DNA of 19,915 nucleotides from JAICTV01 sp035634055 (lineage in GTDB: Bacteria > Planctomycetota > Phycisphaerae > Tepidisphaerales > Tepidisphaeraceae): the NCBI GenBank assembly GCA_035634055.1, contig DASQDR010000019.1:1-19915 (forward strand), written 5' to 3'. Below the pieces are notes generated by a model. The model saw only the letters and a list, made by a program, of their open reading frames with translations. It was not told where the DNA came from and made no database searches. Shown in pieces: positions 13,393 through 19,915 of this stretch. Made by a program: the position numbers and the translations under genes. Every line of letters starts with the position of its first letter. The stretch's first letter is position 1.

Positions 13393-14250
13393 GTGCTGAA
13401 GTTGGCCGCGTTTGCCGACGAGATCTCGCCCGACCTCGACGAGCAGGTGCGCACCTGCAAGCAGAACGGCGTCACCCACTTCGAGCTGCGCGGCGTCGCC
13501 GGCAAGAACGTGCTCGACTTCGACGCCGCCCTGCGCAACGAGATCAAGTCCACGCTGGCCGACAACGGTCTCGGGGTCATCAGCATCGCCTCGCCGATCG
13601 GCAAGGTGGCGATCGACCGCCCGTGGAGCGAGCACCTCGACCGCTTCAAGCTGGCCGTCGAGCTGGCCGAGTTCTTCGAGGCGCCGTTCATCCGCGTCTT
13701 CAGCTACTACCCGGCCGGCGGCGAGGGGAAGGGCCCGATCGACCCGCACCGCGCCGAGATCATCGAGCGCTTCCTGAAAAAGGTCGAGCACGTGCAGGAC
13801 CTTCCCGTCACGCTCGTACACGAGAACGAGAAGGGAATCTTCGGCGACACCGGCAAGCGCTGCGCCGACCTGATGTCGTCGGTGGAGTCCCCGAAGCTGC
13901 GCTGCGCGTTCGACTTCGCCAACTTCGTGCAGGTCGGCGAGCGCCCGCTGGACAACTGGCCCACGCTCAAGCGCTACACCGCGCACATCCACATCAAGGA
14001 CGCGCGGCGCGGCGACGGCGTGGTGGTGCCGGCCGGCCACGGGGACGGGCACATCGCCGAGATCGTCGCCGACGCCTACGCCGGCGGCTACCGCGGCTTC
14101 CTCAGCCTCGAGCCGCACCTCAAGGTCGCCGGGCACAGTCACGGCGAGACCGGATCGGACTTGTTCAAGGTCGCCGCCGACGCCCTGAAGCAGTTGTGCC
14201 GGCGGATCAACGTGCCGCTGGCCGGCGAGGATGCAACGGCGCGCGCGTGA
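13393..14250 (+). CDS. Sugar-phosphate isomerase/epimerase-like TIM barrel
   Basis: The 285-residue protein is a xylose-isomerase-like TIM barrel (AP endonuclease 2 superfamily). It starts LKLAAFADEIS. Likely metal-binding acidic and His residues are at TLVHENEKGIFGDTGKR, LRCAFDFANF, AHIHIKDARRGDG and GFLSLEPHLK, in the normal order around the barrel. Such enzymes isomerise sugars or sugar acids and are greatly expanded in planctomycetes. The GTG at 13393 was chosen over ATG 13339 because AGGAG (13383-13387) lies 5 nt before it and the first barrel strand begins there. The substrate cannot be told. The next gene starts 50 nt downstream. Confidence 0.88.
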   Translation: MLKLAAFADEISPDLDEQVRTCKQNGVTHFELRGVAGKNVLDFDAALRNEIKSTLADNGLGVISIASPIGKVAIDRPWSEHLDRFKLAVELAEFFEAPFIRVFSYYPAGGEGKGPIDPHRAEIIERFLKKVEHVQDLPVTLVHENEKGIFGDTGKRCADLMSSVESPKLRCAFDFANFVQVGERPLDNWPTLKRYTAHIHIKDARRGDGVVVPAGHGDGHIAEIVADAYAGGYRGFLSLEPHLKVAGHSHGETGSDLFKVAADALKQLCRRINVPLAGEDATARA

Positions 14251-14300
14251 CCGCGCGGACGCGCGGCGGCGGCGACAGCGGCGGCAGCCACGGAGGGGTG

Positions 14301-14615
14301 ATGGCGGACAAGGGTTCAGCGTTCGTGAAGGGCGGGCTGGGCTGCCTCGGCGGCTTCATCATCCTTGGGCTGCTCGCCGTCATGCTCGGCGGGCGGATGC
14401 GCATTGACGTGGGCGGCGCGATCTGCCTGTTCGTGTGCGGCGGGTTGATCGGATTGGTGGTGCTGTGGATCTACAACCGCGGGCAAGACGCTGCCGCGCC
14501 CCCGCCGTCATGGCCGCCAGATTCATCGCCCCCGCAATCGTCTCCCCCGCCTTCATCCCCGCAGCAGCAGCCGCCGCCGCCGCCACCTGCTGACCGATCG
14601 GGCACGTCATGGTGA
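14301..14615 (+). CDS. Small membrane protein with Pro-rich tail
   Basis: The 104-residue protein has two predicted helices (about 15-31, LGGFIILGLLAVMLGG, and 38-57, GAICLFVCGGLIGLVVLWIY) and a C-terminal tail nearly all Pro, Ser and Gln. GGAGG ends 4 nt before the ATG. Its TGA overlaps the RnfC-like start by 7 nt, so translation is probably coupled. I recognise no family. Position suggests a link to the RnfC/RnfD-like proteins, perhaps as membrane anchor, but this is inference from gene order alone. Confidence 0.6.
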   Translation: MADKGSAFVKGGLGCLGGFIILGLLAVMLGGRMRIDVGGAICLFVCGGLIGLVVLWIYNRGQDAAAPPPSWPPDSSPPQSSPPPSSPQQQPPPPPPADRSGTSW

Positions 14616-16129
14616 ACCCCAGCGCCACCGCCACCGCCGCGCCGCCGACGCCCGCGCCTGCCAAGACTTCGTTCATCCCGCCGGCGCTGGTCCCGTTGCC
14701 GCCGCGGTTGTTCGTGCCGATCCCGCCGAGCTTTCAGCGGGTGACCGACCACGTGCCCTTCGGCACGCGCGTGTCGCGCGGCGAGGTGCTGATCGTGAAC
14801 ACCGCCGGCGCCGCCCACGTGCCGCTGGCGCCGGCCGACGGGATTATCACCGGCGCGTCGGAAGTCCAACTCCTCGACGGGCGGCGCGTGACGGCGCTGC
14901 ACCTCGACGTCGATCCCGTCGCGCCGCCCGCACCCGCGCCTGAATCCCATATCGCCTCGCCGCCGCCGCCACCGCCGCCGCGGGCTGCGGATCACGGCGA
15001 GATCCGCGACCTCCCCACGCTGATCGAGCGACTCCGCCTCGCCGGCGTCTGGGCCGAGCGGTTGACCAGCCCGGACCTGCTCGGGCAGTTGCACGAGGCG
15101 ATCCGCCGGCCGATCGACACGCTGGTCTGCAACCTGCTCGACGCCGACGGCGGCTCCGCCCTGAGCGCCAAGCTGGTCCGCGAGCACGGCGGCACGATCA
15201 TCGCGGGGGTGTCGCAGCTCGCGCGGGCGACGGGCGCCAGCAAGGTGTTCCTCGCGGCCGACCCGCGCTTGGCGGACCGCGCCGCCGTCTTCGTCCGCAA
15301 GGCGGGGCCGGCCGGGCGCGCGGTCAAGGTCGTCCCGCTGGCCAACGATTACCCGCAGGCGGACCCGACGATGCTGCTGTACGCCCTGTCGGGCCGGCGG
15401 CTGCGCCCGGACAAGCTGCCGCCAGAGGTGGGCGCGCTGGTGCTCGACGCCGCCGCCGCCATCGCCGTGGGGCGCGCGACCCAAACCGCCGACGCCAGCG
15501 CGGTCGGGCCCACGATCCATATCGCCGATGCAAGCGCTGTCGGGCGCGCGATCCAAGCCACCGACGTCAGCGCGGTCGGCCCGGTAACGCAAACCGAGGC
15601 CGCCGACGCCAGCACGGGGCCTGCCGGGGATGCGGCGCGGGCCGGCGACCCGGGGCGGGGCGCGGACCCGCTGCGCGGCGCGATGCTGACGGTCCCGATC
15701 GAGGTGCGCGACTCGGCGCGTTCGCGGTCGCTCGTCACCCGCGCTGCGGTCGGCACGCCGCTGCGCGCGGTGCTGGAGGCGCTGGGGCTGACGCGCCCGT
15801 TCACCCTGCGGGCGGGCGCGGCCCTGCGCGACGTGCGGCTGTCACCCGACGCGGTGGTGGCCGGCACCGAGCTGACGGTGGACGCCGGCCCGCTCGCCCC
15901 GCCGATCAACCCCGATCCGTGCATCCGCTGCGGGTGGTGCGTGGAGAACTGCCCCGTCCGCATCAACCCGGCCGGCATATTGGAAGCCGCACAGGAGAAC
16001 GACCGCGGCGAGGCCGAGCGCCACGGGCTGCACGCCTGCATCGAGTGCGGGATCTGCTCCTACGTCTGCCCGAGCCGGCTGCCGCTGCTGGAGAGCGTGC
16101 GGGAGGTGAGGGCTGGGATGAGGGGGTGA
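14609..16129 (+). CDS. RnfC-like iron-sulfur protein with degenerate NADH/FMN site
   Basis: The 506-residue protein follows the RnfC plan: an N-terminal barrel-sandwich part (about 45-100, HVPFGTRVSRGEVL, then APADGII), a complex I 51-kDa-like domain (about 130-290), an SLBB-like part (about 370-430) and two 4Fe-4S clusters, CIRCGWCVENCP (Cys 438, 441, 444, 448) and CIECGICSYVCP (Cys 477, 480, 483, 487). RnfC normally takes electrons from or gives them to NAD. Here the glycine-rich GLGGAGFPT loop is replaced by AGVWAERLTSPDLL (145-158) and the ECEP-type motif by NLLDADGG, so NADH/FMN binding is doubtful, while YPQADPTMLLYALSGRRL is kept. A Pro run (118-124) and a repeat insert (289-335) are extra. 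ATG overlaps the previous gene. Confidence 0.8.
   Translation: MVNPSATATAAPPTPAPAKTSFIPPALVPLPPRLFVPIPPSFQRVTDHVPFGTRVSRGEVLIVNTAGAAHVPLAPADGIITGASEVQLLDGRRVTALHLDVDPVAPPAPAPESHIASPPPPPPPRAADHGEIRDLPTLIERLRLAGVWAERLTSPDLLGQLHEAIRRPIDTLVCNLLDADGGSALSAKLVREHGGTIIAGVSQLARATGASKVFLAADPRLADRAAVFVRKAGPAGRAVKVVPLANDYPQADPTMLLYALSGRRLRPDKLPPEVGALVLDAAAAIAVGRATQTADASAVGPTIHIADASAVGRAIQATDVSAVGPVTQTEAADASTGPAGDAARAGDPGRGADPLRGAMLTVPIEVRDSARSRSLVTRAAVGTPLRAVLEALGLTRPFTLRAGAALRDVRLSPDAVVAGTELTVDAGPLAPPINPDPCIRCGWCVENCPVRINPAGILEAAQENDRGEAERHGLHACIECGICSYVCPSRLPLLESVREVRAGMRG
15467..15613. repeat. Tandem 36-bp repeats inside the rnfC-like gene
   Basis: Three 36-bp units (15467-15502, 15503-15538, 15539-15574) and a slightly longer fourth encode VGRATQTADASA, VGPTIHIADASA, VGRAIQATDVSA and VGPVTQTEAADAS. 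The insert lies between the 51-kDa-like and SLBB-like parts and keeps the frame. Confidence 0.75.
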
Positions 16130-16294
16130 GGGGTGCGGCGCCGCGCGTGCGGGCTCCGTAGTCGGATGCGGAGCGGGACGCGCACGGGTGGTTTTCCGCC
16201 GACACGCCCCATTTCAGTTGCTATGTTGCGCGGGTGGCCGCGCCTGCGCGGGGGGGGTTCTGCGGTGAACCACCCGACGCGTTGTGCGGGGAGC

Positions 16295-16579
16295 GACATC
16301 CGGGTCTTCGCATCGCTCAGACACCGACGTAGGGCGCGCTTGCGGGCGCGGGGGGAGCGCGGGTGGAACGAGGGAGGGACGGAGGGAGGTGGTCGAAATG
16401 AGGATCCTGCATCCGGGGAACGGCGCGGGGGCCGCGCGTCAAAACGTGCAAAACGAACCCAATCTTGCGCGAGCGGGTGCAAAGCGGGTGGAGGACGGAG
16501 GTTAAGCACCGTCGCGTTTCCGGGAAGCTCTTGGGAGATAAAGACGCCGGTGTCTGAGCGAAGCGAAGACCCGGATGTC
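16295..16579. repeat. 32-nt inverted repeat pair
   Basis: The arms GACATCCGGGTCTTCGC-TCGCTCAGACACCG (16295-16326) and its reverse complement (16548-16579) differ at one base in the middle. The 221 nt between them include the purine tract and the first AAAACGAACCCAAT copy. No transposase lies between, so it may be a small non-autonomous element or two opposed copies of one short repeat. Confidence 0.8.
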
Positions 16580-16801
16580 TTTCACATCGCGCAAGCCGCG
16601 CGAGATGCCGTTGAGCGCGGACGATCGCTCCGACGTCCGTCGCGAGCCGGGGAGGCGCAATCGCTAAAACGAACCCAATGCTGGCGCGGGGCACATTCCG
16701 GAACGTTCCCGGAGGTTCCCGGTTGTTCCCGAACATTCGCCGACATCTCCGCACATTCCCGCGCGCGGCGCCATCGTGCTGAGCGCGAAAACGAACCCAA
16801 T
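16450..16801 (+). repeat. Three dispersed copies of AAAACGAACCCAAT
   Basis: Exact 14-bp copies are at 16450-16463, 16666-16679 and 16788-16801, all on the same strand, each followed by a G/C-rich segment with GCG words. In one frame they read KTNPI/KRTQ-like peptides, which I recall as recurring spurious protein tails in planctomycete annotations. Spacing is irregular (216 and 122 nt), so this is not a CRISPR array. Confidence 0.75.
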
Positions 16802-16860
16802 CGGTGCGGTGGCGCCTGCCGCGCGTGTTGCCAACCGGTGTGGGGGAGAGAGAATCCGCC

Positions 16861-18240
16861 GTGGTGACCCAGGCCGCCCAACCCGCCGCCGCCGTGGAAT
16901 CGCCGGGCGCCCCCGCGCCTGACGGCGCCCCCGCGCCCGACGGCGCCCCCGCGCCCGACGGTGCCCCCGCGCCCGACGGCGCCCCCGCGACTGACGGCGT
17001 CGGCGTGGGGCAGGTTAGCGGGATCTCGTCGGCGTCCACCCCGCCGGGGCCGTCGTTTGCCGCCGAGCCGCAGCCGCTGCACGGGGAGGTTGGCGTCCGG
17101 CGGTTCTTCACCCTTCACGCTACCGCCACCATCTTCCCCCTCACCGCCGGCGTGATCCTCTACGGCTGGCGGACGCTGGTCGCGGTCGGGCTGGTCCTGG
17201 CGGGCGCGGGCATCGGCTTCGCCGTCTGGCGCCGCGTCGGGCTGCGCGGGCGGCGCATGGGCGTCGCGCGCGGGGCCTGGCTGGCGCTGCTGCTGGCGCT
17301 GACCTTCCCCCCGCACCTGGCGTCGCTGAACTTCCCCGGCGGGCCGGCGTTCGACCCGGTCTGGCCGGTCCTGCCGGCGGCGGGGTTCGCGCTGGCGATC
17401 CTGGTCTGGGTCTTCGCCGGCATCGGCTCCGGGCGCGTCCACCCGGTGCCGGTGATCTACCTGTTCGTGGTGGTGCTGTTCCAGCCGATGCTGGTCCCCC
17501 ACTTCGCGCTGCACCGACAGCGCGTGGTCACCGGCAACCTGATCGACGCCCCGCTCCCCCCGCCGCTGGCGCCCGGCAGCGGGGCGCCGGTGCGGAAGGA
17601 GGCCTGGACCAACAACTTCGAGCCGCCGGCGCGCGACGCCCTCTACAGCGAGCCGGCCAGCGAGCGGCTGGTCACCTTCACCACCGGGCGGCAGACGCCC
17701 GCGCGGGCGGCGCTGTCGCTGGAAGAGCTGCTGCGCGACGACATGCCGCCGCTGGAGGACCTGATCGTCGGCGGGCACCCGGGCCCGATCGGCTCGGCCA
17801 GCGCCGTCGCGGTCATCATGGGGGGGCTATTCTTGCTCTACCGCGGGCTGCTCGACTTCCGCGTGCCCCTGCTGGTCTGCGTGGCGGCGGTGGCGGCGCT
17901 GCTGCTGCTGCCGATCCCGGTCGCTTACAGCGAGGGGGTGCGGCACTGGCGAATGCTCGCCGCGCACCGCGGCGTCGGCTGGCCGGTCGCCATCACCTTC
18001 GTCAGCTACGAGCTGATGGCCGGGCCGCTGCTGTTCGTGGCGTTCTACCTGGCGTCGGCGCCCGGCGTGCGCCCGCTGACCCGCCGCGGCCGCGCCGCTT
18101 ACGCCGTCCTCGTGGGCGCGGGGGCGGCGGCGCTCCAGCTCTACCTCGACGTCAGCTACGGCGCGTACCTTGCCCTGCTCGTCGCCGGCCTGTTCACGCC
18201 GCTGCTGGACCGCTGGTTCAGGCCGCGAGCACTGGTCTGA
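16861..18240 (+). CDS. RnfD-like membrane protein
   Basis: The 459-residue protein is related to RnfD/NqrB, the membrane subunits that carry covalent FMN in ion-pumping electron transport. Evidence is GGHPGPIGSASAVAVIMGG (304-322) with the following LLYRGLLDFRVPLLV, and SYELMAGPLLFVAFYLASAP further on, both in RnfD order. About ten hydrophobic segments are present. The usual SGAT-type flavin-attachment Thr might correspond to Thr279 in TGRQTPARAAL, but the motif is altered. Residues 16-45 are five 6-residue GAPAPD repeats. GTG 16861 is chosen (GTG 16864 also possible), with GGGGGAGAG about 10 nt before. It lies 731 nt after the rnfC-like gene; rnfA, B, E and G are not in the window. Confidence 0.75.
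   Translation: MVTQAAQPAAAVESPGAPAPDGAPAPDGAPAPDGAPAPDGAPATDGVGVGQVSGISSASTPPGPSFAAEPQPLHGEVGVRRFFTLHATATIFPLTAGVILYGWRTLVAVGLVLAGAGIGFAVWRRVGLRGRRMGVARGAWLALLLALTFPPHLASLNFPGGPAFDPVWPVLPAAGFALAILVWVFAGIGSGRVHPVPVIYLFVVVLFQPMLVPHFALHRQRVVTGNLIDAPLPPPLAPGSGAPVRKEAWTNNFEPPARDALYSEPASERLVTFTTGRQTPARAALSLEELLRDDMPPLEDLIVGGHPGPIGSASAVAVIMGGLFLLYRGLLDFRVPLLVCVAAVAALLLLPIPVAYSEGVRHWRMLAAHRGVGWPVAITFVSYELMAGPLLFVAFYLASAPGVRPLTRRGRAAYAVLVGAGAAALQLYLDVSYGAYLALLVAGLFTPLLDRWFRPRALV
16906..16995. repeat. Five 18-bp tandem repeats in the rnfD-like gene
   Basis: Five nearly identical units of GGCGCCCCCGCGCCTGAC encode GAPAPD in the N-terminal cytoplasmic tail. Variants are single-base (GCCCGAC, GGTGCC, GCGACTGAC). 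Unit loss or gain would keep the frame. Confidence 0.85.
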
Positions 18241-18245
18241 GCGCC

Positions 18246-18275
18246 GAATGATGAATGCTGAACGATGAATGAGGA
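18246..18275. repeat. GAATGATGAATG-type short tandem repeat
   Basis: The words GAATGATGAATG, CTGAACGATGAATG and AGGAGG follow each other in the 76-bp gap between the convergent rnfD-like and cpaF-like genes. Its low GC stands out. It belongs to the same class of simple intergenic repeats as the other tracts here; no function can be read. Confidence 0.5.
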
Positions 18276-18316
18276 GGTGGGATGACTCGCGAGGGGCGCA
18301 CCTTCAATGCTTGGTT

Positions 18317-19510
18317 TCAACCCGCCGCGATCGCGCGACGGGCGAACCAGTCTGCCGGGAGGCGGAGGCCGGCCTGCTCGAGGCGTTGCATCGCGTGCGG
18401 GCGGATGCCGGCGGCGACGAATTGCCCCGTGGCGTGGCCGTCGGCGTCCAAGCCGGTCTGCTCGAACGCGAACAGGTCGTGCATCTGGATGCGGTCGCCC
18501 TCCATGCCGGCCAGTTCGGAGACCGAGATGATCTTCCGTCGACCTCCCGCCATCCGCTGCGCCTGCACCACCAGGTGCAGCGCCGAGCAGATCTGCTGCC
18601 GCAGGGCACGGACCGGGATGTCGAAGCCGGCCATGCTCACCGTCACCTCCAGCCGCGACAGCGCGTCGCGCGCGCTGTTGGCATGGATGGTGGTCATCGA
18701 GCCGTCGTGGCCGGTGTTCATCGCCTGGAGCATGTCCAGCGCCTCGGCGCCGCGGCACTCGCCGATGATGATCCGGTCCGGCCGCATGCGCAGGCTGTTG
18801 CGGACCAGGTCGCGCTGCGTGACGGCGCCGCTGCCGTCGAGCTCCGGCGCGCGCGTCTCGAGGCGCACCACGTGCGGCTGCTGGAGCCGCAGCTCGGCGG
18901 CGTCCTCGATCGTGATCACGCGCTCGGTGGTCGGGATCGAGCGAGACAGGCAATTCAGCAGCGTGGTCTTGCCCGACCCGGTGCCGCCGGAGATCAGGAT
19001 GTTGCACCGCGCCCGCACGCAGGCGGCAAGGAACTCCATCACCACCGCCGGCACCGACTTGTGCCGCACCAGGTCCTCCACCGTCATCGGGCGGGTGCCG
19101 AACCGGCGGATGCTCATCGCGGGCCCGTCCAGCGACAGCGGCGGGACGATCGCGTTGACGCGGCTGCCATCGGGCAGGCGCGCGTCGACCATCGGGCTGC
19201 GCTCGTCGATCCGCCGCCCGACCTGCACCACCACGCGCTCGATCACCTGCCGCAGGTGCGCGTCGTCGCGGAAGGCAACGCTCGTCAACTCGAGCTGCCC
19301 GCGCCGCTCGACGTAGACCTGGTCGTAGCGGTTGACGAGGATATCCGTGATCTCCGGATCGTCGAGCAACCGCTCGAGCGGCCCGAGCAGGCCGGGGGGA
19401 GACGAGGCCCCGGACGAGGCGGCGGTGCGTCCGCCGCGAAGGAGGTCAAGGGCGTCGCCGCCCGATGCGTCTTCGCTGCCGCCGTTGCTTTCCACGCAAT
19501 ACACTGCCAT
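18317..19510 (-). CDS. cpaF: CpaF/TadA-family secretion ATPase
   Basis: The 397-residue protein is a type II/IV secretion ATPase of the CpaF/TadA (VirB11-like) group, which powers assembly of Tad-type pili or secretion at the cytoplasmic face as a hexamer. Residues 48-64 (LLDDPEITDILVNRYDQ) start the N-terminal domain. Walker A GGTGSGKTT is at 175-183, the Asp box near IEDAAEL (201-207), Walker B RIIIGE at 246-251 and the His box GHDGSMTTIHAN at 267-278; all are intact. About 40 N-terminal residues are low complexity. ATG 19510 is used with GGGGA 10 nt upstream; a GTG at 19516 is also possible. Other tad genes (rcpA, cpaE, tadB, tadC) would be expected past the end or elsewhere; none is in the window. 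Confidence 0.92.
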   Translation of the reverse strand: MAVYCVESNGGSEDASGGDALDLLRGGRTAASSGASSPPGLLGPLERLLDDPEITDILVNRYDQVYVERRGQLELTSVAFRDDAHLRQVIERVVVQVGRRIDERSPMVDARLPDGSRVNAIVPPLSLDGPAMSIRRFGTRPMTVEDLVRHKSVPAVVMEFLAACVRARCNILISGGTGSGKTTLLNCLSRSIPTTERVITIEDAAELRLQQPHVVRLETRAPELDGSGAVTQRDLVRNSLRMRPDRIIIGECRGAEALDMLQAMNTGHDGSMTTIHANSARDALSRLEVTVSMAGFDIPVRALRQQICSALHLVVQAQRMAGGRRKIISVSELAGMEGDRIQMHDLFAFEQTGLDADGHATGQFVAAGIRPHAMQRLEQAGLRLPADWFARRAIAAG

Positions 19511-19884
19511 GCGCACGACTTCCCCGGCCGCCCCGAGCGTATATAATAATTCGTCAGGCGACCGACACGGATGGATTTGAGGCGTTGGGCAGGGACTGGC
19601 GTTCCCGCCGGGTCAGCATACACCAGCGGTCGGGCCAGCCTGCCTCCGAGCAGGCGTGCGGCGGGGGTGGGAGCCGCGCCGCGCGATACTTTGGGCAAGC
19701 GGTGCGACGCGCGCGGGCGGAGCCGGGCGGTGGCGCCCGCGGCAACGGCCGTGCGCCCTTCAGCGCAGGGCGCGGCGCCGCCGGCGCATCCGTCACCGCC
19801 CCGCGATCGCGCCGCCCCGCGCCGGTTGTAACCCCGCCGCCCCGGTGGCTCGACGCGCCCGCGCGGCGCTCCAATGCGGTCACG
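19511..19884. other. 374-bp gap with AT-rich candidate promoter
   Basis: No convincing gene is seen. TATATAATAAT (19540-19550) is the strongest AT run in the window. Read on minus it gives TATTAT (19548-19543) about 33 nt before the cpaF ATG, and on plus TATAAT (19542-19547) for the gene at the right edge, so it may serve both directions. No good -35 box is found for either. A small hairpin (GCCTGC, CTCCGA, GCAGGC) is at 19638-19655. Confidence 0.4.
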
Positions 19885-19915
19885 ATGATCCGCCTGGCCT
19901 TCTCCACCAACGCGT
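19885..19915 (+). CDS. Start of a probable TIM-barrel epimerase, cut by window end
   Basis: The last 31 bases encode MIRLAFSTNA. This resembles the first barrel strand of xylose-isomerase-like sugar-phosphate epimerases, many of which begin with a similar hydrophobic strand and STNA. Only ten codons are visible, no Shine-Dalgarno is seen, and the call rests on pattern memory. A minus-strand frame over the same bases (VEKARRIIVTALERR) is the alternative. Confidence 0.4.
   Translation, partial: MIRLAFSTNA

Larger units (their letters stand above)
16130..16860. other. 731-bp intergenic repeat mosaic
   Basis: No convincing gene is present: open frames on both strands are repeat translations. 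It holds a 32-nt inverted repeat (16295-16326 and 16548-16579, 31 of 32 paired), three copies of AAAACGAACCCAAT (16450, 16666, 16788), a purine-rich GGAGGGACGGAGGGAGG tract (about 16368-16393) and a run of GTTCCCGG-like words (about 16689-16765). The third AAAACGAACCCAAT copy ends 59 nt before the rnfD-like start. The gap separates the rnfC-like and rnfD-like genes, which would otherwise be neighbours. Confidence 0.8.

Noticed and set aside
14471..15592. Long minus-strand frame of 373 codons
   Set aside because: It is the antisense shadow of the RnfC-like gene, rich in Arg, Gly and Ala without any recognisable motif.
16295..16579. Insertion sequence bounded by 32-nt inverted repeats
   Set aside because: The 221 nt between the arms encode no transposase and no target-site duplication could be seen; it is kept only as a repeat.
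16450..16801. Possible CRISPR array from repeated AAAACGAACCCAAT
   Set aside because: There are only three 14-bp copies with spacings of 216 and 122 nt and no cas genes; this is a dispersed repeat.
19554..19910. Minus-strand frame of 118 codons upstream of cpaF
   Set aside because: It is Arg/Pro/Ala-rich without motifs; the plus-strand MIRLAFSTNA at the edge is the better reading of its first codons.

Overview
The window is very GC-rich with codons ending mostly in G or C, and it suggests a planctomycete, probably of the Phycisphaerae/Tepidisphaerales type. The support is a DUF1501 fragment, several short-repeat families that I recall from planctomycete genomes, GTG and TTG starts, and genes in short mixed-strand runs. 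This is judgement from protein and repeat content; no phylogenetic computation was made. I see no rRNA, tRNA, CRISPR array or intact mobile element.

Layout. Positions 1-1108 hold broken gene pieces: a carboxypeptidase-regulatory-like fragment with several frameshifts and a stop, an unidentified piece that reads better on the minus strand, and the C-terminal part of a DUF1501 protein. From 1186 on, reading frames are clean. A TPR protein lies on minus (1242-2246) with a terminator. A plus-strand run follows (2485-7615): a family 2 glycosyltransferase, a BshC-like protein, a disordered hypothetical protein, an RluA-family pseudouridine synthase and a membrane protein with a split zinc-ribbon-like motif.

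A nested palindromic repeat (7689-7865) separates this from a minus-strand arginine operon: argB, an AF2212-type antitoxin, a PemK/MazF-type toxin, and argF. Spacing is tight, the toxin stop overlaps the argF start (ATGA), and a good promoter (TTGACA, 17 nt, TACCAT) lies before argB. A related palindrome at 10522-10610 sits between this operon and a second minus-strand operon (10687-13237) that matches the enterobacterial ydbH-ynbE-ydbL set, an envelope-spanning lipid transport/homeostasis system.

On plus from 13393 are a sugar-phosphate isomerase/epimerase-like TIM barrel, a small two-helix membrane protein, an RnfC-like iron-sulfur protein lacking the usual glycine-rich NADH/FMN loop, a 731-bp repeat-filled gap, and an RnfD-like membrane protein. 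No other Rnf subunits are present. A minus-strand CpaF/TadA-type secretion ATPase (18317-19510) follows. The right edge has what looks like the first ten codons of another TIM-barrel epimerase.

The most interesting points are the toxin-antitoxin pair inside the arginine operon, the RnfC/RnfD-like pair with a degenerate nucleotide site, the planctomycete version of YdbH-YnbE-YdbL, the BshC-like protein without visible bacillithiol partners, and the dense set of palindromic intergenic repeats.
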